A DNA stretch of 47,981 bases from Microcoleus sp. CAWBG506 (GTDB lineage Bacteria > Cyanobacteriota > Cyanobacteriia > Cyanobacteriales > Microcoleaceae), in the NCBI GenBank assembly GCA_020883125.1, contig JAHREW010000022.1, positions 1 through 47,981 of the forward strand, written 5' to 3'. Both the position numbers and the translations under genes were made by a program. Numbering within the stretch: position 1 is the stretch's first letter; each line of letters starts with the position of its first letter. Below the pieces are notes generated by a model that was not told the origin of the DNA, made no database searches, and worked only from the letters and a program-made list of their open reading frames with translations. Positions 35,065 to 43,944 of this stretch are shown here, piece after piece.

Positions 35065-35391
35065 TGAATTACACTTTACGATCCAGCCATGTAAATAAAA
35101 ACTCAATCAACAACCCTGCAAACACTAACCTGAAATGGGTCGCAAGTGCCAGAAAGCAGGAACAGTACATTTTTTAACTAACTCAACAACAAAGCATTTG
35201 CGGAAAAACTCAGGGATTGACGATCGGCATCTCGGAACGAATGCTTTGCCCACACTACTACGATGTATCAAAATTTGTTTACCAAAAATTAGCCCCGACA
35301 GATACCTGACGCTCAAACTGGCGCTGTCAAAAGTTTCTGCAATTAATTTTGCGGTTTTTGTTGTCTTTAAACTACTTGAGGATTCGATCGA
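35065..35391. other. Intergenic, no gene seen
   Basis: 327 bp before the GH57-type gene. The only structure noted is an inverted pair AAAGCATT (about 35190) and AATGCTTT (about 35240). Both-strand reading frames exist but show no codon or motif support. GAGGATT at 35379 is a plausible ribosome binding site for the next gene. Confidence 0.4.
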
Positions 35392-38160
35392 ATGGTTTCC
35401 ATTTCTCAGACTAAATCCGATCGGCTCAGTTTCTCGGACACACGGGAAACAACGGCCGGAACCCAAAACATGGTGGCTACAGCCACAGGAGTATGCGTGA
35501 CGGTTCACGGTCACTTCTACCAGCCACCACGGGAAAACCCTTACCTAGATGCGATCGAACGCCAAGCCAGCGCCCATCCCTTCCACGACTGGAACGAACG
35601 CATCGACAAAGAGTGCTACCGCCCCAACGCCTTTGCGCGCATCCTCAACGATCGCGGCGAAGTCGCGGGGATCGTCAATAACTACGAATATCTTAGCTTC
35701 AACATCGGGCCGACGCTAATGAGTTGGCTGGAACGCTACGACGAGGAAGTATATCAGCGGATTCTGGAAGCCGATCGCAAAAGCTGTCAAAGACTCAATG
35801 GTCATGGTAACGCGATCGCCCAAGTATACAATCACATCATCATGCCGCTGGCCAACGAGCGAGACAAACAAACCCAAATTCGCTGGGGGATCGCAGATTT
35901 CCGTTCCCGGTTCGATCGCGATCCAGAAGGAATGTGGCTGGCCGAAACTGCGGTAGACTACGCCACCCTCGAAGTTTTGGTAGCTGAGGGCATTCGCTTC
36001 ATCGTCCTCGCCCCCTCCCAAGCCGAACGCTGCCGCCAACTTCCAGGCCATGACAATAGCGATCCCGAATGGCGCGAAGTCGGGGGAGGTCAAATCGATC
36101 CGACTCGCCCCTACCGCTGCTACTTGAAACCAGAACTGCGGCTGGCAGTTTCCCACCAACTCTCCCCCCTTAGCAGTCACAATTTTAGTCGCGGCAACGG
36201 GCACAATTCCGAACCGACAACTAATACTCCCTACATCGATATCTTTTTCTACGATGGCCCGATTTCGCGGGATATGGGCTTTAATGATGTTCTCAGCAGC
36301 AGCAACCACCTGGCTGGGCGCTTGGGTCAAGCAGTGCGGGGGGACCACCGAAAATCTCAATTAATCTCAGTCGCCACCGACGGCGAAACCTTCGGACACC
36401 ACAAAAATAGTACCGAAAAATGCCTCGCCTACGCCTTCACAGAAGAGTTTCCCCGTCGTGGCTGGACGGTGACGAATTTTGCTCACTATTTAAGTCAAAA
36501 TCCTAGCGATTGGGAAGTGGAACTCAAACCAGTGACAGCTTGGAGTTGTTCTCATGGGGTCGATCGCTGGCAAGATGATTGTGGCTGCGGTGGTGGCGGC
36601 GGATGGCATCTCAAATGGCGCCGACCTTTGCGAGATACTCTAAATTGGCTGCGCGATCGACTCATACCAATTTATGAGGAAGCGGGGCGCAAGTTGTTTA
36701 GCGATCCCTGGGCGGCGCGAGATGAATATATTGATGTTATGGGCGATCGATCGACCGCCAACATTGACCAATTCTTCTGGAAACATCAAGTTCGCCCCCT
36801 CGACACCGCCGAACAAGTAGACGCCCTGCGACTGCTGGAAATGCAGCGCCACGCCCTGTTAATGTTCACTAGCTGCGGCTGGTTTTTTGAAGAAATATCT
36901 CGCCCCGAAGGCGTGCAGATTTTGCGCTACGCAGCCCGTGCGCTGGAATTAGCTGGGGAAGTGACTGGTGTCCAGCTAGAAAAAGAGTTTATCGATCGAC
37001 TTAACCTAGTACCAAGTAATGTGGAATGCTTCAGAACAGGTGCAGAAGTCTATCGCCAACTTGTCACCACCGCCCAAGTCAGTCTCAAGCAAGTTGCAGC
37101 CCACTACGCCATCAGTTCCCTGTTTGCCAAATATCCCCGCGAACAACGAGTTTACTGCTATCTAGCCCAGCAGCTAGATTTCCAAATTCAGCGCATGGGC
37201 TCCATGACTCTGGCCGTAGGTCAACTGGAATTAACATCAGAAATTACACGGGAAACCGAAGTGTTTGTATTTGCGGCGTTCTACCTTGGTGGCTGGGACT
37301 TCCACTGCTGCATCCAGCCTTTCGGTAGCCACAGGTCTTACACCATGCTAAAAGAACGGCTGTTTGCGGTTTTGCAAGAAGCTTCCGCAGCCCACGCGAT
37401 TCTGGAAATGGTTCGCCTGTTCGGGGATCAATCCTTTAGCCTGCGGAATTTGTTCGCTGAGGAACGTCATCGGATTGTCCGGCTGCTGAGTCAGGAAAAT
37501 TTGACCAGATTAGATCAGCTTTACACTCAGGTTTACCGGGAAAATTACGGGGTGATGATGGCCTTCCACCGCGACGAGTTGATCGTCCCTATGGAGTTGC
37601 AGGTGGCCGCGGAAGTGGCCTTGGGACACCGCTGTTTGACGGCGGCCAAGGCCCTGGAACAGGAAACGGCTGACGGGGATTCCCTGCTGGCGGAAATCGA
37701 AGCAATTTCGACAGAAGCTAGCCACCTCCGCTGTCGGCTGAAGGTTCCTGAAGTCAGGCACATTTTGGAAAAGTTGATTTACCGATCTCTGAAGGCGCTG
37801 CTGCAAGAGGGTTCTGATGTGACGCTGCTGTCTCCTGCCGAGTTGGAAGTTGATATTCGCAGTATTGAGCGTTTAATTGCGGTTGGGAATCGCCTGGAGT
37901 TGGGTTTGTGTTTGGATAGATCCCAGGAACTGTATTTTGATTCCATGTACAGTCAAATTGTGCCTCTGTGTTTGGGCTGGTTGCAACGACAAGCAGCTCC
38001 GACGACTGAAAGTGCGATCGACCTTACCGAACTGGAGCTCGTTGACTCAGAGAGTGGCTGGGAGTTGCCTGTGATTCGACAGTTGCTGGAGTTGGGTCAA
38101 ACCCTCGCCGTTGATGTTGAGTGTTGGTTGCAGCAGTTAGGGCGATCGTTATCCGATTAA
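35392..38160 (+). CDS. GH57/DUF3536-family protein (predicted alpha-glucan-active)
   Basis: 922-aa protein. After a nonconserved N-terminal 35 residues it starts with VCVTVHGHFYQPPRENPY, the GH57 opening with its HGH. It continues with RWGIADFRSRF and GMWLAETAVDYATLEVLVAEG, the GH57 barrel. The second half (about 500-920) carries a DUF3536-type helical region with repeated hydrophobic helices. Family GH57 includes 4-alpha-glucanotransferases and branching enzymes; DUF3536 members are common in cyanobacteria and their activity is unproven. An alternative start at ATG 35470 (MVATATGVCVTVHGH) would remove 26 residues that are poor in secondary structure; a GAGGA lies before the longer start, so that one is kept. 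No signal peptide, so cytoplasmic. Confidence 0.85.
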   Translation: MVSISQTKSDRLSFSDTRETTAGTQNMVATATGVCVTVHGHFYQPPRENPYLDAIERQASAHPFHDWNERIDKECYRPNAFARILNDRGEVAGIVNNYEYLSFNIGPTLMSWLERYDEEVYQRILEADRKSCQRLNGHGNAIAQVYNHIIMPLANERDKQTQIRWGIADFRSRFDRDPEGMWLAETAVDYATLEVLVAEGIRFIVLAPSQAERCRQLPGHDNSDPEWREVGGGQIDPTRPYRCYLKPELRLAVSHQLSPLSSHNFSRGNGHNSEPTTNTPYIDIFFYDGPISRDMGFNDVLSSSNHLAGRLGQAVRGDHRKSQLISVATDGETFGHHKNSTEKCLAYAFTEEFPRRGWTVTNFAHYLSQNPSDWEVELKPVTAWSCSHGVDRWQDDCGCGGGGGWHLKWRRPLRDTLNWLRDRLIPIYEEAGRKLFSDPWAARDEYIDVMGDRSTANIDQFFWKHQVRPLDTAEQVDALRLLEMQRHALLMFTSCGWFFEEISRPEGVQILRYAARALELAGEVTGVQLEKEFIDRLNLVPSNVECFRTGAEVYRQLVTTAQVSLKQVAAHYAISSLFAKYPREQRVYCYLAQQLDFQIQRMGSMTLAVGQLELTSEITRETEVFVFAAFYLGGWDFHCCIQPFGSHRSYTMLKERLFAVLQEASAAHAILEMVRLFGDQSFSLRNLFAEERHRIVRLLSQENLTRLDQLYTQVYRENYGVMMAFHRDELIVPMELQVAAEVALGHRCLTAAKALEQETADGDSLLAEIEAISTEASHLRCRLKVPEVRHILEKLIYRSLKALLQEGSDVTLLSPAELEVDIRSIERLIAVGNRLELGLCLDRSQELYFDSMYSQIVPLCLGWLQRQAAPTTESAIDLTELELVDSESGWELPVIRQLLELGQTLAVDVECWLQQLGRSLSD

Positions 38161-38448
38161 CCCCCACATCCTGTAGGGGCGGGTTTCACCAACAATATAT
38201 AAGAAGAATCAACCATCTCAATAAACCCGCCCGCCCCCAACGGTAAATTCAAATGTACCTCTTTCAAGATACAAGGGGCGGGTTCACCGAAATAATTGCC
38301 TAAAACCCACAATCTCGTAAACCCGCCCCCACCCAACTTTAAATTTTAGTTCAGCTTTGTGAGAAGATGAATAAACAGTTCGCAAAGCATACAAGTTTTA
38401 AGTAAGCTTTGCAAAGTTGTGAAGAAAGAACACTAAATTTTATAACCT
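38161..38448. repeat. Dispersed GGGCGGGTT repeats and ftrV leader
   Basis: At 38172-38335 TGTAGGGGCGGGTTTCACC, AAACCCGCCCGCCCC and further AAACCCGCCCCC words alternate, forming inverted pairs of the same family as 19325-19405. The last 80 bp before ftrV hold GCAAAGC-type words (about 38360-38415), a possible promoter region with TTTTATAACC before the start. No gene seen. Confidence 0.65.
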
Positions 38449-38682
38449 ATGAAAGTTGGCGATCGCGTTTGCATTAAAAACTCTGTTGTTGTCTACCACC
38501 ATCCTCAAAATCGCAATCAACCATTTGATGTCAAGGATATGGAAGGAGAAGTAGTAGCCATCGTTCAAGAATGGCACGGTAGACCTGTCAGTGCCAATTG
38601 GCCGATTTTAGTACAGTTTGACAAAAAATTCAAAGCTCATCTCAGAGAAGATGAAGTTGAATTGATATCTGCCGAAGTCTAG
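38449..38682 (+). CDS. ftrV: Ferredoxin-thioredoxin reductase variable chain
   Basis: 77-aa beta-barrel subunit that holds the catalytic [4Fe-4S] chain FtrC and docks ferredoxin, so light-driven electrons can reduce thioredoxin. The opening MKVGDRVCIKNSVVVYHHP and the GEVVAIVQEWHGRPVSANWPILVQF segment match the family, and the length is normal. ftrC is not adjacent, as is usual in cyanobacteria. The last codons and stop (GAAGTCTAG) are part of a 79-bp unit that is tandemly duplicated downstream. Confidence 0.95.
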   Translation: MKVGDRVCIKNSVVVYHHPQNRNQPFDVKDMEGEVVAIVQEWHGRPVSANWPILVQFDKKFKAHLREDEVELISAEV

Positions 38683-38831
38683 AAATTAGGACACGGCAGT
38701 GCCGTGTCCCTACAATTAATTGGGTAGGGACACGGCATTGCCGTCTCCTCCTGAAGTCTAGAAATTAGGACACGGCAGTGCCGTTTCCCTAGAATTGATT
38801 GGGTAGGGAAACGGCATTGCCGTCTCCTCCA
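38674..38831. repeat. 79-bp tandem duplication beginning within the end of ftrV
   Basis: Unit 1 starts at 38674 (the last two codons of ftrV) and unit 2 at 38753, with about 79-bp period. Each unit has two palindromic cores: GGACACGGCAGTGCCGTGTCC in the first copy is a perfect 21-nt palindrome, and GGGACACGGCATTGCCGTC follows. The second copy has base changes (TTTCCC for TGTCCC and AAACGG for CACGG). These cores belong to the same family as 1-401 and 42361. Confidence 0.9.
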
Positions 38832-38864
38832 TCCTGACGTTGCAAGCGGAATTGATATGAATTC

Positions 38865-39098
38865 TTACTTTTTATGCCTAGCCCGACAAAACCAACCAAA
38901 AATATTAAAATCTCCCTGCATTTTCTGCAATTCCTGTTGATGCTGTTTCGCTGTAGCGTAGTACCATTGACAATGTTGTTCCAGTTCTTGACGGTACTTA
39001 ACTTCGGAATAAAAATCGCGAACAATTTGGTTTTGCTGTAAACTTTCGGCCGCGGGAGTGGATTCTGGGACAATACCTTGCAACTCGTGAGGCAACAT
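38865..39098 (-). CDS. Small hypothetical protein (77 aa)
   Basis: Not recognised. It starts at ATG 39098 with no clear Shine-Dalgarno sequence. The middle is a probable helix (NQIVRDFYSEVKYRQELEQHCQWYYATAKQ is charged and aromatic; only its character is noted), then FNIFGWFCRARHKK at the basic C-terminus. It could be a conserved cyanobacterial small protein. It is the next gene after ftrV on the opposite strand, with the duplicated repeats between the two. Confidence 0.5.
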   Translation of the reverse strand: MLPHELQGIVPESTPAAESLQQNQIVRDFYSEVKYRQELEQHCQWYYATAKQHQQELQKMQGDFNIFGWFCRARHKK

Positions 39099-39228
39099 AA
39101 TTGTTTGGGGCGATTATGCCAAAGATTGGCTGTAATTACTCTAAACTAACACACTTTCTTCCTTCGTGTCCTTAGCGCCTTCGCGGTTCAATTAATCTTA
39201 AATCCAAAATCCCAAATCTAAAATTCCC

Positions 39229-40023
39229 CTACAGCCATCCCAGCAGCCGATATACCATTAAGCCGATATATTCTTTCAAAGCTGTGGTTGACAGGTGTAA
39301 CTGATAGGTATCCGGTAGACAATTTAGTATCACTGCTTGCCAATTGCTTTGAGAAGCTGCCATATCCTGTTGGGTAATCTGAAAATCTGTGGGCGCGGCA
39401 ATTACTTTTATTCCTTGACGCTGGAAAATTAAGAGCGATCGAGTCATGTGCATCGCTGAGGTGACTAACAAAACCGGCCCTTTGATATTTTTAGCCTCCA
39501 GGATTTTTCGCACATTTACTGCATTTTGATAGGTATTTTGTGAATCTGGCTCCTGGAGAATTGCTGATGCAGGTACGCCGTTGGTTTGGGCGATTTCTGC
39601 CATATCTGCCGATTCTGGAGCTCCGCCACCTTTCCATTCTACTCTACCGCCACTGAGAATTAGCAGAGGGGCTTTTCCTTGACTATACAGTCGAGAAGCG
39701 TAAATAATGCGATCGCCAGCTTCCCCCAATTCCACCCAAGGCCGTGGCGGTAAAGCAGCTTTGACACCACCACCCAAGACAATGATAGCATCAGCTTGGG
39801 GCAATTCTGTGGTTGGTAAATTTTGCCATTCGAGGGATTTAACTAGAGACTTGGAAACCCAACCGCTACTTCCCAAGAGTAAAATAATTACAGCCACAGC
39901 CATTGGCAAAGCAGACCATTTCCGACGCTGCAAAACCATGATTAAAGCCGCCAGCATTAACAAGCAACTCAACCCCAAAGGATAGATAAACAGTGGTAGT
40001 AGCTTTGACAAAAATACAAACAT
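39229..40023 (-). CDS. YdcF-family (DUF218) membrane protein
   Basis: 264 aa from the ATG at 40023, which has GGAG 7-8 nt upstream (TTGGAGAAGTCTA); a longer frame to 40071 lacks a ribosome binding site. Two N-terminal hydrophobic helices (about residues 5-30 and 37-56) are followed by the DUF218/SanA-like fold: ADAIIVLGGG near 76-85, LILSGG, DSQNTYQNA and LLVTSAMHMTRS. The family includes ElyC and SanA, envelope proteins linked to peptidoglycan or vancomycin sensitivity; enzymatic activity is not established. In this orientation the domain faces the periplasm or thylakoid-side space depending on topology. Confidence 0.82.
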   Translation of the reverse strand: MFVFLSKLLPLFIYPLGLSCLLMLAALIMVLQRRKWSALPMAVAVIILLLGSSGWVSKSLVKSLEWQNLPTTELPQADAIIVLGGGVKAALPPRPWVELGEAGDRIIYASRLYSQGKAPLLILSGGRVEWKGGGAPESADMAEIAQTNGVPASAILQEPDSQNTYQNAVNVRKILEAKNIKGPVLLVTSAMHMTRSLLIFQRQGIKVIAAPTDFQITQQDMAASQSNWQAVILNCLPDTYQLHLSTTALKEYIGLMVYRLLGWL

Positions 40024-40231
40024 TAGACTTCTCCAATCATGCTTGTGGAACAGGCTATCCACCCTGTTCAAGACCAGCTTTTTGAGGGATATCTATCAGT
40101 GTCACCACAATTAGCAAGGTGTTCTACTATCAACAAACCATGAATAATTCGTTCATCCTCAAATTAGTAGAACACCCTCAAAGTCCATAGTCCTGTGCCA
40201 CTTAGCATCAGTCCTAAACTTGTATTAAAAA

Positions 40232-40555
40232 TCAAAATTTATCCTCTGGTGCTGACAACCAGCCCAGTAATGTAGAAGCTTGACGGCTAGACCCTTTACC
40301 GTATTTGCCACCAGTTTCTATTACTTCTTTATTCACGATAGCATCAGAGGGTTTGTCCTTGGGACGTTTATTGGGGTTGAGTACCAGTTCATTATGCCAC
40401 CAAGCTACCAACAAACCCACTGCTCCACCTCCCACCAGGCCGAAGATAATACTTATGGGCAAAGTAGAGCCTATTAAGCGAAAGCACACTGTAAATAACA
40501 CAAACCAAATAAATGCTGGGTTAAATCCCTTGGAATCTCTACTAAATTTTGGCAT
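40232..40555 (-). CDS. Small membrane protein of unknown function (107 aa)
   Basis: Begins MPKFSRDSKGFNPAFIWF. Two hydrophobic helices at about 13-30 and 33-53 (IFGLVGGGAVGLLVAWW) suggest a membrane hairpin, followed by a hydrophilic, Lys-rich tail. I cannot assign a family. It is on the same strand as the YdcF-like gene but separated by about 208 bp. The start looks natural (no longer alternative), and codon use is like its neighbours. Confidence 0.6.
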   Translation of the reverse strand: MPKFSRDSKGFNPAFIWFVLFTVCFRLIGSTLPISIIFGLVGGGAVGLLVAWWHNELVLNPNKRPKDKPSDAIVNKEVIETGGKYGKGSSRQASTLLGWLSAPEDKF

Positions 40556-40704
40556 CGGCTTGCAAGTCCTTGTTCTAATATAACGGAAAGATATTCACCA
40601 GATTAGCATCAAATTAAAATCAACGGGCTCTATTAGACTTCCGCAGAAACGCCATATTTGAACAGACATCCTGCTGGTTCCACAATAATTATTGGAAATT
40701 TCTA

Positions 40705-42237
40705 TTATAGCTCAAAGTCTGACATTGTATCTATAATTTTTACATAACTTTGCTCAAATTCTGTGAATGGTTCAAAGGCTGTTTGCTGGGCATTCAAGAG
40801 TTCTACTGTGGCATCAGTAATATCGCCCTTGCGCCGTTGCAGACGTTCTCGCAATACTTCTATTGACGCAGTGCAGTAAAGGATTTCCAGTGGCAAATTG
40901 TGAGATTGAGCCAGAGCGATCGCATCTGTTCTCCAGGAATCGCGATCGAACTTGGCATCCAAAATCACATTCCAACCTCGGTCAGCCAACATTACCCCCA
41001 ACTCTAACAATCTACCATAGGTCTTGGCAGTCATTTCATCTGAGTACAAATCTTGCCCGCCCCGCTCATGTAAAGGAATTCGACCTAAATGTTTGCGAAC
41101 AGCATCGGAACGAAGGTGAATTGCACCGGTGTGACGAGCCAAATATCGACCCACTGTACTCTTACCAGCACCGGATAAACCTGACATTAAAGTTAACTTT
41201 CCTTGACGCGGTTTTGTATATTCCCAAGCTAATGTATAGTAATGAGATGCTGTTTGTGAAATCCGCGTTTTTTCCGCCGTAGAAACCGAGCTATCGTCCA
41301 ACATTAAGGAAGTTACTTTTGCTCTCACATAAGCTTGACGGCTCAAATACAGCGGCAGCACTTGCAATCCTTCCCAATCGCCAGTTTGTTCGATATAAGT
41401 ATTGAGAAAAACATTGCCTAAATCTCGGCGTCCCCGCGATTCTAAATCCATGACAGTAAAAGCGATATCGTACATGACATCAACAAAACGAAAAGGCTCG
41501 TTAAATTCAATGCAGTCAAATATCAATATTTTATCTTGCCACAGCGCGATATTCCGCAAGTGCAAATCTCCGTGGCACTCGCGAATTTTATCGTTAACAA
41601 TCCGCAGATTCAACAACTCTTGATTTTCCGCAAAAAAGCCATCACTATAATCTTTGGTTTCCTGATACTGAGTCTGAGTCTGCGGCCCACCGATATACTT
41701 TTCCGAAATGCGGTAATTGTTATTTATTGTTGTGCGAATCTGACCGACTTCGCCAAAGGTGCGAATGTAGCTATTACTAATTGCCGTGCTGTGAAACTTG
41801 GCAACTTCTCGCCCTAAATTTGCCATAATTTGCTCGGTCAACAATCCGCGCTCCAACAAACTGAGCAACAGCGAATCTTGAGGAAACTGTCGCATTTTAA
41901 GCGTGTATTCTACAACAATTTGTGCAGTTATATCTGCTGCATTGCTGCCAAGGTGAAACGTATCGTCGCTTTGAACAATTGGCAAAACTTCGAGATATAT
42001 TTCCGGTGCTGTGCGTCGGTTCATTTCCAATTCTTGAGTGCAGAAATGCTGCCGTTTTTCCAATGTTGAATAGTCCAAAAAGCCAAAATCAACTGGTTTC
42101 TTGATTTTGTAAGTATAATCTCCCGTCAGCAGGACAAAGGAAATGTGAGTCTGAATAAGCTGGACTGGTTTTGTGACGCTGTGGGGGTAAAACCCAGGCT
42201 CCAACATTTGCTGAATTAAAGGTGGGAGATAAGCCAT
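40705..42237 (-). CDS. APH-like kinase/P-loop ATPase fusion
   Basis: 510 aa. Residues about 30-300 form an aminoglycoside-phosphotransferase-like domain with the catalytic loop HGDLHLRN (about 219-226) and IFDCIEF with the metal-binding Asp. Residues about 345-510 form a nucleoside/gluconate-kinase-like P-loop domain: GLSGAGKS at about 353-360, then RSDAVRKHLGR. This fused pair is a widespread family usually labelled bifunctional aminoglycoside phosphotransferase/ATP-binding protein; its natural substrate is unknown, and a resistance role should not be assumed. It diverges from the PfkB gene. Confidence 0.85.
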   Translation of the reverse strand: MAYLPPLIQQMLEPGFYPHSVTKPVQLIQTHISFVLLTGDYTYKIKKPVDFGFLDYSTLEKRQHFCTQELEMNRRTAPEIYLEVLPIVQSDDTFHLGSNAADITAQIVVEYTLKMRQFPQDSLLLSLLERGLLTEQIMANLGREVAKFHSTAISNSYIRTFGEVGQIRTTINNNYRISEKYIGGPQTQTQYQETKDYSDGFFAENQELLNLRIVNDKIRECHGDLHLRNIALWQDKILIFDCIEFNEPFRFVDVMYDIAFTVMDLESRGRRDLGNVFLNTYIEQTGDWEGLQVLPLYLSRQAYVRAKVTSLMLDDSSVSTAEKTRISQTASHYYTLAWEYTKPRQGKLTLMSGLSGAGKSTVGRYLARHTGAIHLRSDAVRKHLGRIPLHERGGQDLYSDEMTAKTYGRLLELGVMLADRGWNVILDAKFDRDSWRTDAIALAQSHNLPLEILYCTASIEVLRERLQRRKGDITDATVELLNAQQTAFEPFTEFEQSYVKIIDTMSDFEL

Positions 42238-42579
42238 ATCGATTTTAGATTTTGGATTTTGGATTTTAGATTTTGAGATTTTTAGATTGAGGATTGGTAT
42301 ATTTTATACCAATCGCAAAAAATATTACTACAAAAAATAAATTAGAAGTTTTGACCTGTAGGGACACGGCACTGCCGTATCCGGCAATTTATGATGATGA
42401 CTAATAATTTATATCTTAATAACCGTAGTGACAATTTATCAAAATAGTATTATATTGGAGATTTATAGATTGGGGATTTGTAGATTGGTGATTCGGGATT
42501 GAGGATTGGAAAATTTGGGATATTGACTTTCATCCGATTTATTATAGAGTTGATAGTTAGTGTAAACCAAAAATTAGTG
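42238..42579. repeat. Divergent intergenic region with short A/T tandem repeats and palindromes
   Basis: Both genes start here and read away. 42241-42295 is a GATTTTAGATTTTGG-type short tandem repeat, and 42460-42515 a GATTTGTAGATTGG variant. A hairpin lies at 42293-42313 (ATTGGTAT, loop ATTTT, ATACCAAT). GGGACACGGCACTGCCGTATCC at about 42360-42381 is another copy of the palindromic core seen at 1-401 and 38689. Confidence 0.75.
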
Positions 42580-43596
42580 ATGACTCAAAACAATCAAGAA
42601 TCGGGTTCCGTGGATGTGTTTGGCGTGGGCAATGCCCTGGTGGACATCTTAGCATTAGTCGAAGATGAATTTGTGGTCAAGCACGGGCTGAATCGCGGCG
42701 GGATGACGCTGATGGATTCGGAAACCCAGGGGGGGATTTTGCACGATTTGGAACACAATTCGCTGCAAATGCGATCGGGGGGTTCTGCGGCCAATACGAT
42801 GATTGGTTTGGCTCAGAGTGGCGGTAAAGGCTATTATTCGGGGAAGGTTGCTAAGGATACTAACGGCGAATTTTACCGCCAAGATTTGCTGGAAGCCGGG
42901 ATTGATTTTAATGTGCATCCTGCTACTGAGTCTAATGGGCCGACGGGTACTTGTGTCGTGCTGACTACGCCGGATGCGGAACGCACGCTGTGTACTAATT
43001 TGGGGGTTTCTACTACTCTGGCGGCGACTGATATTGATGTCGATCGCCTGTCTCACTGCAAGTACAGTTATGTTGAGGGCTATCTTTGGGATGCTCCCGA
43101 ACCCAGAAAGGCTAGTATTAAGACGATGGAAGAGTCTAAGCGTCTGGGTGTGAAGGTGGCTTTTACTTTTTCGGATGGCTTTTTGGTCGATCGATTTGCG
43201 GATGATTTTCACAAGGTGGTTTCGGAATATTGCGATGTCATCTTTTGCAATGCTGACGAGGTTCGGAGCTTTTTTAAGGAGGAATCTTTGGAGGAGTGCG
43301 CTCGGAAGATGAGCGAGATTTCCGATTTAGCTTTTATCACGAATGGCGATAAGGGCTGCACGGTGGTGGAGAATAAACAGATTGTGGATGTGGCTGGATT
43401 TCCCGTAAAGGCGATCGATACTGTGGGTGCTGGCGATGCTTTTGCGGGCGGTGTTTTGTTTGGCATTACTAATGGTTTGAGTGCTGCAAAAGCGGCTCGT
43501 TGGGGCAATTATTTGGCTTCTCTGGTGGTGCAGATTCACGGCCCCCGTCTTGAAGGTTCTCAGGCTCATTTACTGAATCAGGTGATTTCTGGTTAG
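42580..43596 (+). CDS. PfkB-family carbohydrate/nucleoside kinase (adenosine kinase-like)
   Basis: 338 aa from the ATG at 42580 (MTQNNQESGSVDVFGVGNALVD); an upstream start at 42499 would add 27 residues lacking family similarity. PfkB signatures: GVGNALVD at the N-terminus, SGGSAANTMIGLAQSGG (about 66-82), the signature-2 DTVGAGDAFAGG with catalytic Asp286, and the anion hole GAGD. Cyanobacterial members are usually annotated as adenosine kinase or sugar kinase. The specificity cannot be settled from sequence alone. The gene ends before a repeat-rich region. Confidence 0.88.
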   Translation: MTQNNQESGSVDVFGVGNALVDILALVEDEFVVKHGLNRGGMTLMDSETQGGILHDLEHNSLQMRSGGSAANTMIGLAQSGGKGYYSGKVAKDTNGEFYRQDLLEAGIDFNVHPATESNGPTGTCVVLTTPDAERTLCTNLGVSTTLAATDIDVDRLSHCKYSYVEGYLWDAPEPRKASIKTMEESKRLGVKVAFTFSDGFLVDRFADDFHKVVSEYCDVIFCNADEVRSFFKEESLEECARKMSEISDLAFITNGDKGCTVVENKQIVDVAGFPVKAIDTVGAGDAFAGGVLFGITNGLSAAKAARWGNYLASLVVQIHGPRLEGSQAHLLNQVISG

Positions 43597-43944
43597 TAGT
43601 TGAAAAGGGGAGATTCTCTGGGGAATGGCTGCGCTTCATATACTTTTTTAACCGATGATTCACAGGTGGGATACAATCAATGATTAGCCAGAGGTAAGAT
43701 ACCTGTGCCACAATCAATGATTAGCCAGAGGTAAGATGCCTGTGCCACAATCAATGCACAGGGAAGAAACGACTTGAAGCGCCGTAAAATCTATTAATTC
43801 AGATATTCTCCAGAGGTCAAAAACCAGGTTTCTATGTAGATTGCTCGTTGTTTAACGAAGATTACTCGTAGAAACCGGGTTGATGAGATCCTGATTTTTA
43901 GGATTGTGTTAAAATCAATAAAAGCTTAACTAATCGCACTTAAG
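43597..43944. repeat. Intergenic with a 37-bp tandem repeat (43674-43756) and a GAAACCGGG unit
   Basis: 348 bp without a gene. Copies of a 37-bp unit beginning CAATCAATGATTAGCC occur at 43674, 43711 and 43748 (partial), each including the phrase CCTGTGCCA. The same CCTGTGCCACA phrase recurs near 44640. At 43820-43878 degenerate AAAACCAGGTTTC and GAAACCGGGTT face each other. Confidence 0.8.

Noticed and set aside
35125..35514. Frames on both strands between the 55-aa frame and the GH57-type gene
   Set aside because: They overlap each other and the next gene start, with no family resemblance.
42293..42313. Hairpin as transcription terminator
   Set aside because: It lies between divergent starts, where no transcript ends, and lacks a T-run; more likely a repeat.
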